In this document: piece by piece, positions 31,949 to 41,775 of the stretch | Numbering within the stretch: the stretch's first letter is position 1 | Layout of the letters: each line of letters starts with the position of its first letter | Assembly: GCA_023395515.1 (NCBI GenBank) | Contig: JAEWZB010000045.1 | Coordinates: 56,008 to 120,007, forward strand | Length of the DNA: 64,000 nucleotides | From: Bacillota bacterium | GTDB taxonomy: Bacteria; Bacillota; Syntrophomonadia; Syntrophomonadales; Syntrophomonadaceae | Reading direction: 5' to 3' | The notes under the pieces: model-generated | Seen by the model: only the letters and a program-made list of their open reading frames with translations | Databases searched by the model: none | Told to the model about the DNA's origin: nothing | Translations under genes and position numbers: made by a program

Positions 31949-33679
31949 ATGAAATTTTGGTTAATACTAAAAAAGGCCTATTCCGGCAGTTTGAAACGTA
32001 AACTGACTATTAACACCGTGGGAATTTGTTTAATCATTTCTTTGCTTATGGGTACTTTTTTTGCCCTGTATATTAAAGAAAACACTCTGCAAAATGTACG
32101 CACCAACGCTGTCAGCCTAGCTTCCTCAGTGGCCTTGCTGGTAGATGGCAATTCCCTGTCCCATATAAGCTCCGAAAATGATCCCGCTTATCAAGCCCAA
32201 GTCCAGATGCTGCAAAAATTCGCCAACGATACAGGAGTTAAATTTGTATACACCCTGGAAAAAAAGGGCGAAGATCAAACTTGTTTTATCTTGGATAGTG
32301 GCATAGGTGAAGATCACAGTCCCCTGTATTCAGAGTATGAGCTAATAGAAGAAATGGAACCTGCCTTCGCCGGAACCCCTTCAGCCGACGAAGAAGCTTA
32401 TACGGATCAATGGGGCAGCCAAGTAAGTGGCTATGCACCCATAAGAAATTCCTCTGGAACAGTGGTGGGCATCGCCTGTGTAGATGTAGATGCGGCATCT
32501 ATTGATGCCAGCTTTAAGCACAGCCTGAAGCTCATTGCCATCTTTACCTTGATTAGTATGTTGATTAGTTTATGGTTATCTGTTTTTTCGGCCCGGAAAA
32601 TTGTGCTGCCCCTGGAAATACTAAAAAATAAACTAAATAATCTGGTTAGCGCAGGTGCTGACCTAACCCAACGTCTGAATATCAGAACCGGAGATGAACT
32701 GGAATCTCTGGCGGAATCCTTTAATTCTTTCCTGGATAATTTACATACAATTATCGTTAATATCTCCTCTTCTGCCGGTGATGTTGACCAGGCCAGCCAC
32801 ATGCTTAAAGTTAGCCAGACTACCATTAATACGGCTACCCAAGAAGCATCTGCAGCTACCCAGGAAATTGCCGCCAGCATGGATGAATTATCAGCCAGTA
32901 CTACAGAAATTTCCTCCACTTCGGTGGAAATATTGCAAACCTTAAGTGCATCTTTGCAAGAACTGGAAAATCAGAAAGCCAATGCCCTAGCCGTGGAAAA
33001 ACGGGCCGGTCAAGTTCGCTCCAATGCCATACAGGCCGGGGAGGAAACCCGTAATTTATATGGCAATATTAAAAAAGACTTAGGGCTAGCCATTGAGCGG
33101 GCTAAAGTTGTAGACCGTATTTCCGGCTTAACGGAAGAAATCGGCGCCATTGCCGACCAGACTAACCTCTTAGCCTTAAACGCCGCCATTGAAGCTGCCC
33201 GGGCGGGAGAAAGCGGCAGGGGCTTTGCGGTGGTAGCGGACGAAGTCAGGAAGCTGGCGGAGAATTCCCAGTTGACCGTACGCAATATTCAAGAACTCAC
33301 CTCTCAGGTGCAGGAATCCATCCTGGCCCTGATTAACAATTCAACCTCGGTGCTTGATTTTATTAATACTAAAGTATTAGCCGATTATGAACTGATGGAA
33401 GCGGCCGGCCAGCAATATCTGCAAGACAGCAATATTATTGCCGATTCAGCTCACCAAATCACCCAAAACTCCGGCAATTTAAAAACTGCTGTACAACAAA
33501 TCACCTCTTCTGTGGAAATACTGGCTCTGAACATCTCTCAAGTTGCGTCAAGCTCCCAGCAAATTGCTGAAGAGGCCCAGTCTTCCACTAAAGCAGCCTT
33601 GGATATAAAAACCATTGCCGATAATTTGGACGAAAAGGCCACTTTACTAAATGATTTAGTAAACCGTTTTACAATTTAA
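31949..33679 (+). CDS. Methyl-accepting chemotaxis protein
   Basis: This membrane receptor of 576 residues feeds the CheA/CheW system. A first helix (about 22-44), an extracellular sensor of about 160 residues, a second helix (about 195-215), a HAMP domain and a long coiled coil follow in order. The signalling tip reads EEIGAIADQTNLLALNAAIEAARAG and GFAVVADEVRKLAENS. The ligand is not predictable. The sensor looks like a short Cache-type domain. ATG 31949 (MKFWLILKK) is preferred, with GGAGGTC about 13 bases upstream. The longer frame from 31859 adds 30 unlikely residues. No che genes are nearby. Confidence 0.9.
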   Translation: MKFWLILKKAYSGSLKRKLTINTVGICLIISLLMGTFFALYIKENTLQNVRTNAVSLASSVALLVDGNSLSHISSENDPAYQAQVQMLQKFANDTGVKFVYTLEKKGEDQTCFILDSGIGEDHSPLYSEYELIEEMEPAFAGTPSADEEAYTDQWGSQVSGYAPIRNSSGTVVGIACVDVDAASIDASFKHSLKLIAIFTLISMLISLWLSVFSARKIVLPLEILKNKLNNLVSAGADLTQRLNIRTGDELESLAESFNSFLDNLHTIIVNISSSAGDVDQASHMLKVSQTTINTATQEASAATQEIAASMDELSASTTEISSTSVEILQTLSASLQELENQKANALAVEKRAGQVRSNAIQAGEETRNLYGNIKKDLGLAIERAKVVDRISGLTEEIGAIADQTNLLALNAAIEAARAGESGRGFAVVADEVRKLAENSQLTVRNIQELTSQVQESILALINNSTSVLDFINTKVLADYELMEAAGQQYLQDSNIIADSAHQITQNSGNLKTAVQQITSSVEILALNISQVASSSQQIAEEAQSSTKAALDIKTIADNLDEKATLLNDLVNRFTI

Positions 33680-33705
33680 TTATTTTCAGTCAAATACCAG
33701 AAATG

Positions 33706-33754
33706 AAAAAACACTTTCTATCCAACTATTCATCAATTAGATAGAAAGTGTTTT
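33706..33754. terminator. Bidirectional terminator between chemoreceptor and tRNA genes
   Basis: AAAACACTTTCTATC (33708-33722) pairs with GATAGAAAGTGTTTT (33740-33754). Flanking A- and T-runs allow it to stop both the plus-strand chemoreceptor transcript and the minus-strand tRNA transcript. Confidence 0.82.
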
Positions 33755-33766
33755 CATTTTGTAAAA

Positions 33767-33842
33767 TGGTGGGCGATGACAGGCTCGAACTGCCGACCCC
33801 CTGCTTGTAAGGCAGGTGCTCTCCCAACTGAGCTAATCGCCC
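33767..33842 (-). tRNA. tRNA-Val (anticodon TAC)
   Basis: The cloverleaf is complete: acceptor GGGCGAT with ATCGCCC, D-arm TAGCTCAGTTGGGAGAGC, anticodon stem CTGCC/AGCAG-type around CTTACAA giving TAC, T-arm with GGCAGTTCGAGCCTG-type loop, and an encoded CCA. It is last in a minus-strand cluster. Confidence 0.95.
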
Positions 33843-33846
33843 TAAA

Positions 33847-33921
33847 TGGTGACCCCTAGGGGACTCGAACCCCTGTTACCGCCGTGAAAGGGCGGTGTCT
33901 TAACCGCTTGACCAAGGGGCC
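33847..33921 (-). tRNA. tRNA-Glu (anticodon TTC)
   Basis: Acceptor GGCCCCT with AGGGGTC, anticodon loop CTTTCAC on a CCGCC/GGCGG stem giving TTC, T-loop GGTTCGAGTCC, and an encoded CCA. It is four bases from tRNA-Val. Confidence 0.95.
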
Positions 33922-33928
33922 ATGTTGA

Positions 33929-34004
33929 TGGTGGGCCTACCAGGACTCGAACCTGGGACCAACCGGTTATGAGCCGGTAGCTCTACCAACTGAGCTATAG
34001 GCCC
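33929..34004 (-). tRNA. tRNA-Met (anticodon CAT), probably elongator
   Basis: Acceptor GGGCCTA with TAGGCCC, anticodon loop CTCATAA on an ACCGG/CCGGT stem, T-loop GGTTCGAGTCC, and an encoded CCA. The anticodon stem lacks the three G-C pairs of initiator tRNA and position 1 pairs with 72. A lysidine-modified tRNA-Ile with CAT cannot be excluded by eye. Confidence 0.9.
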
Positions 34005-34160
34005 GGGCTTTGCTTCGTAAACCCCGCAAGAGTTAGTATATTAAAAATCTTAGCAAAGGTCAATAGTGTTTTCAACTTTTTTTTGCGGGCTCGGTTCTTT
34101 ATTAATATTTTAGAAGAACTTGACTTAAAACATAGCAAAAAATTCGCTTTATTTCAAGTA

Positions 34161-34186
34161 AAAAGCGGTAACTATTGTGTTACCGC
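34161..34186 (-). terminator. Terminator-like hairpin after tRNA-Asn
   Basis: GCGGTAAC (34165-34172) pairs perfectly with GTTACCGC (34179-34186). On the minus strand it is followed by TTTTTAC. It lies between tRNA-Asn and tRNA-Met, so the two are probably not one transcript. Confidence 0.65.
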
Positions 34187-34201
34187 CTTATTTGCTTTTA
34201 A

Positions 34202-34276
34202 TGGCTCCTCGAGTAGGATTCGAACCTACAACCCTCCGGTTAACAGCCGGATGCTCTACCGTTGAGCTATCGAGGA
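34202..34276 (-). tRNA. tRNA-Asn (anticodon GTT)
   Basis: Acceptor TCCTCGA with TCGAGGA, anticodon loop CTGTTAA on a TCCGG/CCGGA stem, T-loop GGTTCGAATCC, and an encoded CCA. It is separated from the other three tRNAs by about 200 bases with a hairpin terminator. Confidence 0.95.
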
Positions 34277-34350
34277 ACGCCCCAACGTTGATTATTATAT
34301 AATCTCAAGACTTGCTTGTCAAGCTATCCGCATGTATTCATTTAAAAATA

Positions 34351-35430
34351 CTATTCTATATAGTCTTTTAGTTTTTTACTACGGGAAGGATGCCTTAATT
34401 TTCTTAGCGCTTTAGCCTCAATCTGCCTAATTCTTTCTCTGGTTACGCCAAATTCTTGCCCGACTTCCTCCAAGGTTCTGGGTCGGCCATCATCTAATCC
34501 AAACCTTAAGCGCAGAACCTTCTCTTCTCTTTCAGTCAGGGTATTTAATATACCATCCAGATGCTCCCTTAGCAAAACAAATGAAGCAGATTCCTCGGGA
34601 GATTCAGCATCTTCGTCAGTAATAAAATCGCCCAAATGACTATCATCTTCTTCCCCTATGGGAGTTTCCAGAGAAACTGGTTCCTGTGCTACCTTCATTA
34701 TTTCAATTACCCGGTCAACAGGAATATCCATTTCTACTGCAATTTCACTAGGGGTTGGATCTCGGCCTAAACTTTGTACCAGAGTTCTTTGCACTCTGGA
34801 TAGTTTATTAATAGTTTCTACCATGTGTACTGGTATACGAATAGTTCGAGCCTGATCAGCTATAGCCCTGGTTATAGCTTGCCTTATCCACCATGTAGCA
34901 TAAGTACTAAATTTAAAGCCTTTACGGTAATCAAACTTCTCTACCGCTTTCATGAGTCCCAAATTACCTTCTTGAATTAAATCTAAGAAAAGCATACCAC
35001 GCCCTACATAGCGCTTAGCAATACTAACAACTAATCTTAAATTAGCTTCAACTAATTGCCTTTTAGCTTCCTCTTCTCCTGCTTCTATTCTTTCGGCTAA
35101 GTCAATTTCTTCATCCGCAGTTAAGAGGGGAACTCTCCCAATTTCCTTTAAATACATTCTTACCGGATCATCTATTTCAATACCATCAGGTACCGTCAAA
35201 TCCTCGGTCTCAATATTTTCATTTTCTATTTCTTCTTCTTCTAGTTCTGAATCATTGGTTAAGTTTATGCCTAAAGATTGAAGGTGTTCAAGTACATCAT
35301 CTATATGATCAGGCTCTAAATTAAAGCCTTGTAAATCGTCGATGATTTCATCATAAGTTAAGTTCTTTTTCTTTTTACCTTTTTCAGCTAAGCTACTTAT
35401 TGATTCAGCTAGTTTTTTGTCCAGTTTCAT
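34351..35430 (-). CDS. rpoD: RNA polymerase primary sigma factor RpoD
   Basis: The housekeeping sigma-A, 359 residues. Region 1.1-like sequence at the N-terminus is followed by an acidic linker (about 65-80), DDPVRMYLKEIGRVPLL, the region 2 core ANLRLVVSIAKRY and FSTYATWWIRQAITRAI, region 3, and region 4.2 TLEEVGQEFGVTRERIRQIEAKALRKL. It overlaps dnaG by 4 nt (ATGA), the classic dnaG-rpoD macromolecular synthesis operon. Confidence 0.97.
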   Translation of the reverse strand: MKLDKKLAESISSLAEKGKKKKNLTYDEIIDDLQGFNLEPDHIDDVLEHLQSLGINLTNDSELEEEEIENENIETEDLTVPDGIEIDDPVRMYLKEIGRVPLLTADEEIDLAERIEAGEEEAKRQLVEANLRLVVSIAKRYVGRGMLFLDLIQEGNLGLMKAVEKFDYRKGFKFSTYATWWIRQAITRAIADQARTIRIPVHMVETINKLSRVQRTLVQSLGRDPTPSEIAVEMDIPVDRVIEIMKVAQEPVSLETPIGEEDDSHLGDFITDEDAESPEESASFVLLREHLDGILNTLTEREEKVLRLRFGLDDGRPRTLEEVGQEFGVTRERIRQIEAKALRKLRHPSRSKKLKDYIE

Positions 35431-37199
35431 TTTATCCCCCCTTCCCGGGTATTATTAATAACTATATTAAGATTTAAAATAAAGTTGAGCATAGTATCAA
35501 AATTACCATTTTGCCCTATATTGCTTAACTGTTTATGCATATCCTGCCACTGCTTCTGCCTTCTGTTTTTAGTAACCATTCTTAAAAAATCATTAATTTC
35601 ATATTCTTTTATAGGGGCTTCCTCCATGGATAGCATTATTCGCACCCATAAATTTTCCAGACCTTTTTCTCTCACTATCTGCTCTAACTCCAATTCAGAA
35701 ATACCTCTATAATTTTTAAAAATATAAGCTATTTTTTGCAAATTAGCATCAGCATACATGTCAAAGGCCTCAAAATCATCTAGTTTTTTAAATATATCCT
35801 GATTATTAATAGCTGCTGCCAATAATCTCTCTTCTAAGGTATAATTGCCGTAATCTTTATTATCTCTAATTATTTGCTTTTTATTCCTTTTTATACCTTT
35901 TTGCAGCTCTAAATTGCGATTTATACCAAATTCACGGTAAATGACATTTTCTTCAATTTTTAGCTTTTGAGCTATGAGTTTAACTAAATAATCTTTTTTT
36001 AGTTCACTGTCGATATATTTAATATCATCCTGCAATCGGTTAATGATTTTTATTTTATCTTCAATATGCCCAGGTTCAACTTCATTTAGATATCGGTTTA
36101 ATTTAAATTCGATATAACTAATCTTATTATTCTTTAAAAAATGTAAAAAATCCTCTTTTCCATACAAATCCAGATATTCATCTGGATCTTTCGAGCCTGG
36201 TAATGTAATTACGTCAATTTTTACATCTTCTTTCACTAATATGTCAATAGCTTTCAAGGTTTCCCTTTGCCCGGCTTCATCTCCGTCATACAAAATAACC
36301 ACTTCTTCGGCATATCTTTTTATTAGTTTAGCCTGTTCATCAGTAAAAGCCGTACCTAAGGAAGCTACCGCATTACATATTCCATATTGGTGAAGTTTGA
36401 TACAATCCATATATCCTTCTACCAAGATTACCTGATTATTTTGTCTTATAGATTCCCGGCCCTGAAAAAGGCCATATAAATTTCTGCGTTTGGCAAATAT
36501 TTCACTTTCCGGACTATTTAGATATTTGGGCATAGTATCATCAATGGCTCGGCCGCCAAAACCCACAATATTTCCGTTATGAGCAAAAATGGGAAAAATT
36601 ATACGATTACGAAACAAATCAAAATACTTATTAGTTCGGTCACTTTTTTTAATTAACCCGATTAAACTTAAATCTTCGGCCGAAAAGCCTTTTCGGGTAA
36701 TATAATTTTCCAGACTGTTCCAAGCCTCATCCGCAAATCCCAGCTTAAATCTATTAATAGTATCCTGATTTACGTTGCGTTTAGTAAAATACTTCCCCGC
36801 ATAGCTGCTAGTTTTAGTTAGACATTGATGATAATACTCGGCTACCGCTAAATTAACCGCTGCCAGGTGTTTCTTGCGGTCAAATTCCGGACTGGAAACA
36901 GTATTAATCCTTTCAATGCCGGCTTTAGCAGCTAAAACTTCTATGGCTTCGGAAAAATTAAGACTATCTCTTTTCATTAAAAAGGAAAATATATCTCCCC
37001 CGGTATTACATCCGAAACAGTAAAACATATTTTTTTCCGGTGTAACACAAAAAGAAGCCGTCTTTTCCTCATGGAAAGGACACCTACCCCAATAGCGGTT
37101 ACCTTTTCTCGCTAAGTTAACAGTTTCAGATACTACCTCCACTATATCCAAGCGAGATTGGATTTCTCCTACAATATCATCGTTATAATACCTTGCCAT
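35427..37199 (-). CDS. dnaG: DNA primase
   Basis: Synthesises RNA primers at the replication fork. The N-terminal zinc site is CPFHEEKTASF with FYCFGCNTGG. The RNA-polymerase core and TOPRIM domain (VEGYMDCI, YDGDEAGQRE, SKDPDEYL) follow, and a C-terminal DnaB-interacting region completes 590 residues. The start ATG at 37199 has AGGTGAGG just before it. It is followed by rpoD. Confidence 0.97.
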   Translation of the reverse strand: MARYYNDDIVGEIQSRLDIVEVVSETVNLARKGNRYWGRCPFHEEKTASFCVTPEKNMFYCFGCNTGGDIFSFLMKRDSLNFSEAIEVLAAKAGIERINTVSSPEFDRKKHLAAVNLAVAEYYHQCLTKTSSYAGKYFTKRNVNQDTINRFKLGFADEAWNSLENYITRKGFSAEDLSLIGLIKKSDRTNKYFDLFRNRIIFPIFAHNGNIVGFGGRAIDDTMPKYLNSPESEIFAKRRNLYGLFQGRESIRQNNQVILVEGYMDCIKLHQYGICNAVASLGTAFTDEQAKLIKRYAEEVVILYDGDEAGQRETLKAIDILVKEDVKIDVITLPGSKDPDEYLDLYGKEDFLHFLKNNKISYIEFKLNRYLNEVEPGHIEDKIKIINRLQDDIKYIDSELKKDYLVKLIAQKLKIEENVIYREFGINRNLELQKGIKRNKKQIIRDNKDYGNYTLEERLLAAAINNQDIFKKLDDFEAFDMYADANLQKIAYIFKNYRGISELELEQIVREKGLENLWVRIMLSMEEAPIKEYEINDFLRMVTKNRRQKQWQDMHKQLSNIGQNGNFDTMLNFILNLNIVINNTREGGIK

Positions 37200-37267
37200 T
37201 ACCTCACCTACTATTCTATAAGCAGATATAAATTCCTTCTAAATATTCGAAATTTGTCTAAAATAAA

Positions 37268-38341
37268 TTAATTTAAACCATCATCAGGGAAAATCTTCAA
37301 GGCATCGGGAACTAAGGATTGGGGAATATATATATCCTTGAATAATTCCACACAGTAACCATCACTCATCCCGGAAATATAATCTGCTACCGCCCTTTCC
37401 AAACCTTCTTCATCGGCAATTTGTTTATACAACGGACTCATTTTAGCGGGATGTTTTTTATAATAATTAAAAAGATGCTCGATTATAAACATGGCTCTGG
37501 TTCGTTCAGCTTGGCATACCGAGCCTTGATAAATGTATTCGAACATAAAGGCTCTTAGCTTTCTAAAGGTCTGTTCTATAAGGGGGCTAAGCCCTACTTC
37601 ATAATCGCTTTTAACCTCAATTTGCTGCCGGGTATAAGCTATAGCATCAGTTACTAAGGTAGCTTTACGCTGGCTATGGGTAAATCCTAATACCTCCAGA
37701 TACTCCCGGGGAATATCGTCTATTTTTAGGAGTCCCGCTCTTATGGAGTCATCAATATCATGCTGAACATAGGCCACCTTATCACTAATACGAATAACTT
37801 GCCCTTCTAAAGTATAGGCCTGATTGGCATTAGTTCCATAACCACTATGATGCAAAATACAATCCAAAACTTCCTGGCTTAAATTAAGTCCGTTTTGATT
37901 TTTGCGCCGCTCAACTTTGGTTAGTACCCGGATACTATTTTCATTATGGCGAAAACCTGAGGAAATGAGTTCATTCAGGATCTGTTCCCCGGCATGAGCA
38001 AAAGGGGTATGTCCCACATCATGACCTAGGGCTATAGCTTCTATTAAATCAATATTTAAATTTAGCCCGGCTCCTATAGTCTTAGCAATTTGGTTAACTT
38101 CCAGGGTATGAGTTAAACGACTCCGGTAATGATCTCCCGGGGGGGCTATAAATACTTGGGTCTTATGTTTTAGACGGCGAAAAGATTTAGAATGGACAAT
38201 CCGGTCCCGGTCCACCATATAGCAAGTTCTTATCGGGTCTGGTTCCTCAGGCAAGTTTCGGCCTTTAGAATCAACGGCTAAACAGGCATAAGCAGCCAAG
38301 GTATTAATTTCTCTTTTTTCAATCTCTTTTCTTATTATCAT
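37268..38341 (-). CDS. dgt: dGTP triphosphohydrolase-like HD-domain protein
   Basis: Dgt-type enzymes split dNTPs to nucleoside and triphosphate. The HD motifs are visible: SRLTHTLEVNQIA (His), ALGHDVGHTPFAH (His-Asp) and KVAYVQHDIDD (Asp). The N-terminal MVDRDRIVHSKSFRRLKHKTQVF is typical of the family. It is 357 residues, placed upstream of dnaG-rpoD as in many clostridia. Substrate preference among dNTPs is not predictable. Confidence 0.9.
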   Translation of the reverse strand: MIIRKEIEKREINTLAAYACLAVDSKGRNLPEEPDPIRTCYMVDRDRIVHSKSFRRLKHKTQVFIAPPGDHYRSRLTHTLEVNQIAKTIGAGLNLNIDLIEAIALGHDVGHTPFAHAGEQILNELISSGFRHNENSIRVLTKVERRKNQNGLNLSQEVLDCILHHSGYGTNANQAYTLEGQVIRISDKVAYVQHDIDDSIRAGLLKIDDIPREYLEVLGFTHSQRKATLVTDAIAYTRQQIEVKSDYEVGLSPLIEQTFRKLRAFMFEYIYQGSVCQAERTRAMFIIEHLFNYYKKHPAKMSPLYKQIADEEGLERAVADYISGMSDGYCVELFKDIYIPQSLVPDALKIFPDDGLN

Positions 38342-38483
38342 TAAACCACCCCGAAAATAAGAAAACCCTCAGCCAACCGGGCTTAAGGATTTCTAATGTA
38401 AATCGTTAATCCTCATTACTAATAAATACTACAAAACCTCAGCTTAATCCTTTAACCAGATTTAATAAAATAGCTTAAGCTAT

Positions 38484-41400
38484 TTAAACTCTACTACTGC
38501 CCCGCAGTATTTCTTCAATCTCCTTGGCGGGCATAGGTTTATAAAAGAAGTAGCCTTGCACATCATCACACATTTTCCGGTTAAGAAATTCCAACTGAGG
38601 CTCTGTTTCAACACCTTCAGCCAGAACCTCAAGTCCCAGACTTTTGCCTAAATTAATAATAATATCCGTAATAGCTTGATCTTTTTCACTGCCCTCAATA
38701 CCTTGAACAAATTGCATATCAATTTTTATCCGATCGACCGGCAACATTTTCAGGCGGTTAAGCGAGGAATATTCAGTGCCAAAATCATCAATAGATATGG
38801 ACACACCCAGCTCCTTGAACTTATTTAAAACTGATATTATATGACCGGTTTCTCTCATGGCTATACTTTCCGTAATTTCTAATTCGAGATATTCCGGATT
38901 CAACCCGGTTTCCTTAAGGATATTTTTCACATTATCAACGATACGGGAATTATTAAATTGAATGATAGATAGATTTACCGCCATGCGCAGGGAGGGTAAT
39001 CCCATGTCTTGCCACTTCTTATTCTGGCTGATAGCTGTTTTTAAAACCCACTCACCAATGCTATTAATCAAACCATTACTTTCCGCCAAAGGTATAAAAA
39101 CATCGGGGGGTATCATTCCCATTTCCGGATGTTTCCAACGCAGTAAAGCCTCTAAACCTATAATTTGACCTGTATGTAAACTGATCTGGGGCTGGTAGAA
39201 TATAGTCAGCTCCTCACGCTCCAAGGCCCTATACAAGTTGTTAGATAAGATCATGTTTCTTTTTACTTCTTCTTTCATATCTACCGTACATAAAGCAAAC
39301 TGGTTTTTACCCCTTGATTTAGCCTTATACATGGCAATATCCGCATTTTTAATTAAGGTTTCCGCATCCTCACCGTCATAGGGATAAACGGCAATACCTG
39401 CACTACAAGTAATGAAAAACTCCTGTCCGTTTACATCCAGGGGTTTTTCAAACAAGCTCATGATGTTGTTGGCAATCATAGTAATATTCTCACTATCTGC
39501 CATATTATTTATCATCAACAAAAATTCATCTCCGCCAAACCGGGCAACTGTATCAGTTTTTCGTAAACACCCCACTAAAATTTGGGCAACTTTTTTAATA
39601 ATAGTATCCCCCACCGCATGACCCATAGTGTCATTCACCGTCTTAAAGCTATCCAGATCTATAAAGATTACCCCCACAAATTTGCCGTTGCGTTTAGCCA
39701 GGTGAATAGCCTGACTTAGTCTATCTACAAACAAAGTATGATTAGGAAGACCGGTTAACCGGTCATAATAAGCCATATATTGGATCTCTATTTCCGCCTG
39801 GTTTTTGGTCAATCCATCAGCCAGCAAATTAGCCAGTATTTTTAATAATTCCCAGTGATGGTCAGTCCATTTTTTAAAGGAATCTATAGCGTCTAATCCG
39901 ATAAAACCTAAGAGGGTTTTATTACCCAAGACCGGGACTAGTACCAGAGATTTAATATTTTTTTGAGTCATCCATTCTTTTTCCGCGCCGTCCTCATCCG
40001 GTAGCTGCTCCCCATCCTCGATAAACACCAGTCGATTATTTTTCAATAGTTCCATCCAGAGGGGAAAAGCATCTAGTGACATTACAGGAGTTTTCCCTAT
40101 TTTAGAGGTTACTGCTTTTCCACACCATTCATGGCTATAAGTCATAGTATTATCCGATTTATTAGTCATAAATAAATAAGCCCGCTCCGCCAAAAAGAAC
40201 CGGCCTATTTTACTCAGCATAATATTAATTTTTTCATCAATATTGCTTAGATTAAGACTAACAAAAATAGCGGAAATCTCTGAAATAATCTTTTGCAGCT
40301 CAATTTGGAGCAGGTTTTCTTTTAACCTTTTGATATAAGTTTCATTGACAAAAGCACCTAACCAAAAGGCAATGATAATCATGCCTATCCTTAAAATATA
40401 ATCAAATTTTTCTATCCCCACTGCTTCTGCCGGAGCATATATCCAAACCAATATCTGGGTCATAATAGTTACACCGGTTATGAGCAATAGCGGGATTCGA
40501 GAATCAAAAATCAAGGATACTATTATTAATATAAACGGGAAAGCCCAGACGGTTCTGCCTGCATATTCTACAAATCTAAAGGTAATAAGGGGAATACTGC
40601 CAATAATCATGACGATGGCAAAGTAATCTTTTATTTTTTTATTTTTTATAACCTGAGATACCAGGATTGCCCCTCCCATTATGAACAAGGTTCCCCCCGC
40701 ATATAGTGTGGATATTAAGCTTTCCTTATCATTTATCATGTGTGATAAGAAATAAGCCAAAAAGCTAAGCATTCCTCCAGCTAAAAATGCCACGGACAAA
40801 TAATAATACAATTTAATTCTGGCTTCACTATTCAGTAATAACTCATCTGGTTCCTCATCTATCTCCCGCATCAGGCCGTAACAATTAATCAGATAATAGA
40901 TAGCGGCAATAGGGATAAGATTCAATACCGGGGCTATTTGCGGTAAAGGTGTGGTTAATCTAGAACTCCAGATTACATCAGTTAAGCTTCCCAGGATTAG
41001 AGAAACAAAAAGTGCCATGAATATTAGATTAGCCTGTTTTTTAATAACTTTATCAGATGATTTTATTTTCCAATACATAAGAATCAGCAAACCAGCTAAC
41101 ATATAGACTATGTAATAAGTTTGAAAAAACATAGTCCAACCGTTTTGTACGGCTACATTAACCCAACCATAATCTATTTTGACCAGGTTATACTGGGTGC
41201 TTGTAATAGCATTAGAAAGAGAAAAAACATATATAGTAATAACTGCTGGAAGATACAATAGCAGTAAAAGCAGGCGCTTCTTAAGCAGAGGCTTAAAACC
41301 GGTAAGCAATATGAGAAAGTGCAGGAATAATGCATATACAGAACCCCAACCTAGAGCAGAAAATCTTCTGCATAATAAAGCGGTTTCTAAATCAGGCGCA

Positions 41401-41573
41401 CCATTAGCTAAGGCAAATCCCAAAGACCAAAAACACAAAGAAACAGAAACGGCGAAAAATAATTTATTAAGATTCTCCCGGGGATTCCTATAAATAATAT
41501 ATATCCCGAAAAACAAGTACACCGCAAAGGCCATGAAAAATAGCAATGAAAATAATAACGGCGTATTTTCCAT
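38484..41573 (-). CDS. Membrane GGDEF-EAL c-di-GMP signalling protein with GAF domain
   Basis: This protein has 1029 residues. Two groups of membrane helices (about 1-230, similar to the N-terminal region of some histidine kinases, and about 255-420) are followed by a GAF-like domain (about 440-590), a GGDEF domain with intact RFGGDEFLLMI, and an EAL domain. The EAL motif is GLEALLRWKHP, with LELEITES, LAEGVET and QGYFFYKP present. In the loop normally DDFGTGYSS the second Gly is Glu (DDFGTEYSS). Both synthetic and hydrolytic activities remain possible. It has a single-gene position between dgt and a chemoreceptor. Confidence 0.9.
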   Translation of the reverse strand: MENTPLLFSLLFFMAFAVYLFFGIYIIYRNPRENLNKLFFAVSVSLCFWSLGFALANGAPDLETALLCRRFSALGWGSVYALFLHFLILLTGFKPLLKKRLLLLLLYLPAVITIYVFSLSNAITSTQYNLVKIDYGWVNVAVQNGWTMFFQTYYIVYMLAGLLILMYWKIKSSDKVIKKQANLIFMALFVSLILGSLTDVIWSSRLTTPLPQIAPVLNLIPIAAIYYLINCYGLMREIDEEPDELLLNSEARIKLYYYLSVAFLAGGMLSFLAYFLSHMINDKESLISTLYAGGTLFIMGGAILVSQVIKNKKIKDYFAIVMIIGSIPLITFRFVEYAGRTVWAFPFILIIVSLIFDSRIPLLLITGVTIMTQILVWIYAPAEAVGIEKFDYILRIGMIIIAFWLGAFVNETYIKRLKENLLQIELQKIISEISAIFVSLNLSNIDEKINIMLSKIGRFFLAERAYLFMTNKSDNTMTYSHEWCGKAVTSKIGKTPVMSLDAFPLWMELLKNNRLVFIEDGEQLPDEDGAEKEWMTQKNIKSLVLVPVLGNKTLLGFIGLDAIDSFKKWTDHHWELLKILANLLADGLTKNQAEIEIQYMAYYDRLTGLPNHTLFVDRLSQAIHLAKRNGKFVGVIFIDLDSFKTVNDTMGHAVGDTIIKKVAQILVGCLRKTDTVARFGGDEFLLMINNMADSENITMIANNIMSLFEKPLDVNGQEFFITCSAGIAVYPYDGEDAETLIKNADIAMYKAKSRGKNQFALCTVDMKEEVKRNMILSNNLYRALEREELTIFYQPQISLHTGQIIGLEALLRWKHPEMGMIPPDVFIPLAESNGLINSIGEWVLKTAISQNKKWQDMGLPSLRMAVNLSIIQFNNSRIVDNVKNILKETGLNPEYLELEITESIAMRETGHIISVLNKFKELGVSISIDDFGTEYSSLNRLKMLPVDRIKIDMQFVQGIEGSEKDQAITDIIINLGKSLGLEVLAEGVETEPQLEFLNRKMCDDVQGYFFYKPMPAKEIEEILRGSSRV

Positions 41574-41726
41574 AAAAAGCCCTCCAAAAATGGCTTAATC
41601 TAATCCAAAGAGTGTTCCTAACTCAGTATACCTTATATTTTAAGATGGTTTTTTAATTTTATGTTAATTACTTTGTAAAAAAACTTAAACTATACTCTGG
41701 GTGACATGATTATTATAAAGTAAATT

Positions 41727-41764
41727 AACCCCCGGCTTTATCATTAAAGATAAGGCCGGGGGTT
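41727..41764. terminator. Strong hairpin terminator after chemoreceptor
   Basis: AACCCCCGGCTTTATC pairs with GATAAGGCCGGGGGTT (one wobble) around ATTAAA. On the minus strand it is followed by AATTTACTTT. It ends the chemoreceptor transcript. Confidence 0.75.
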
Positions 41765-41775
41765 GTCATTATTTA

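Noticed and set aside
34083..34265. Plus-strand 60-residue reading frame over tRNA-Asn
   Set aside because: It is opposite a tRNA gene and a terminator, with no ribosome site.
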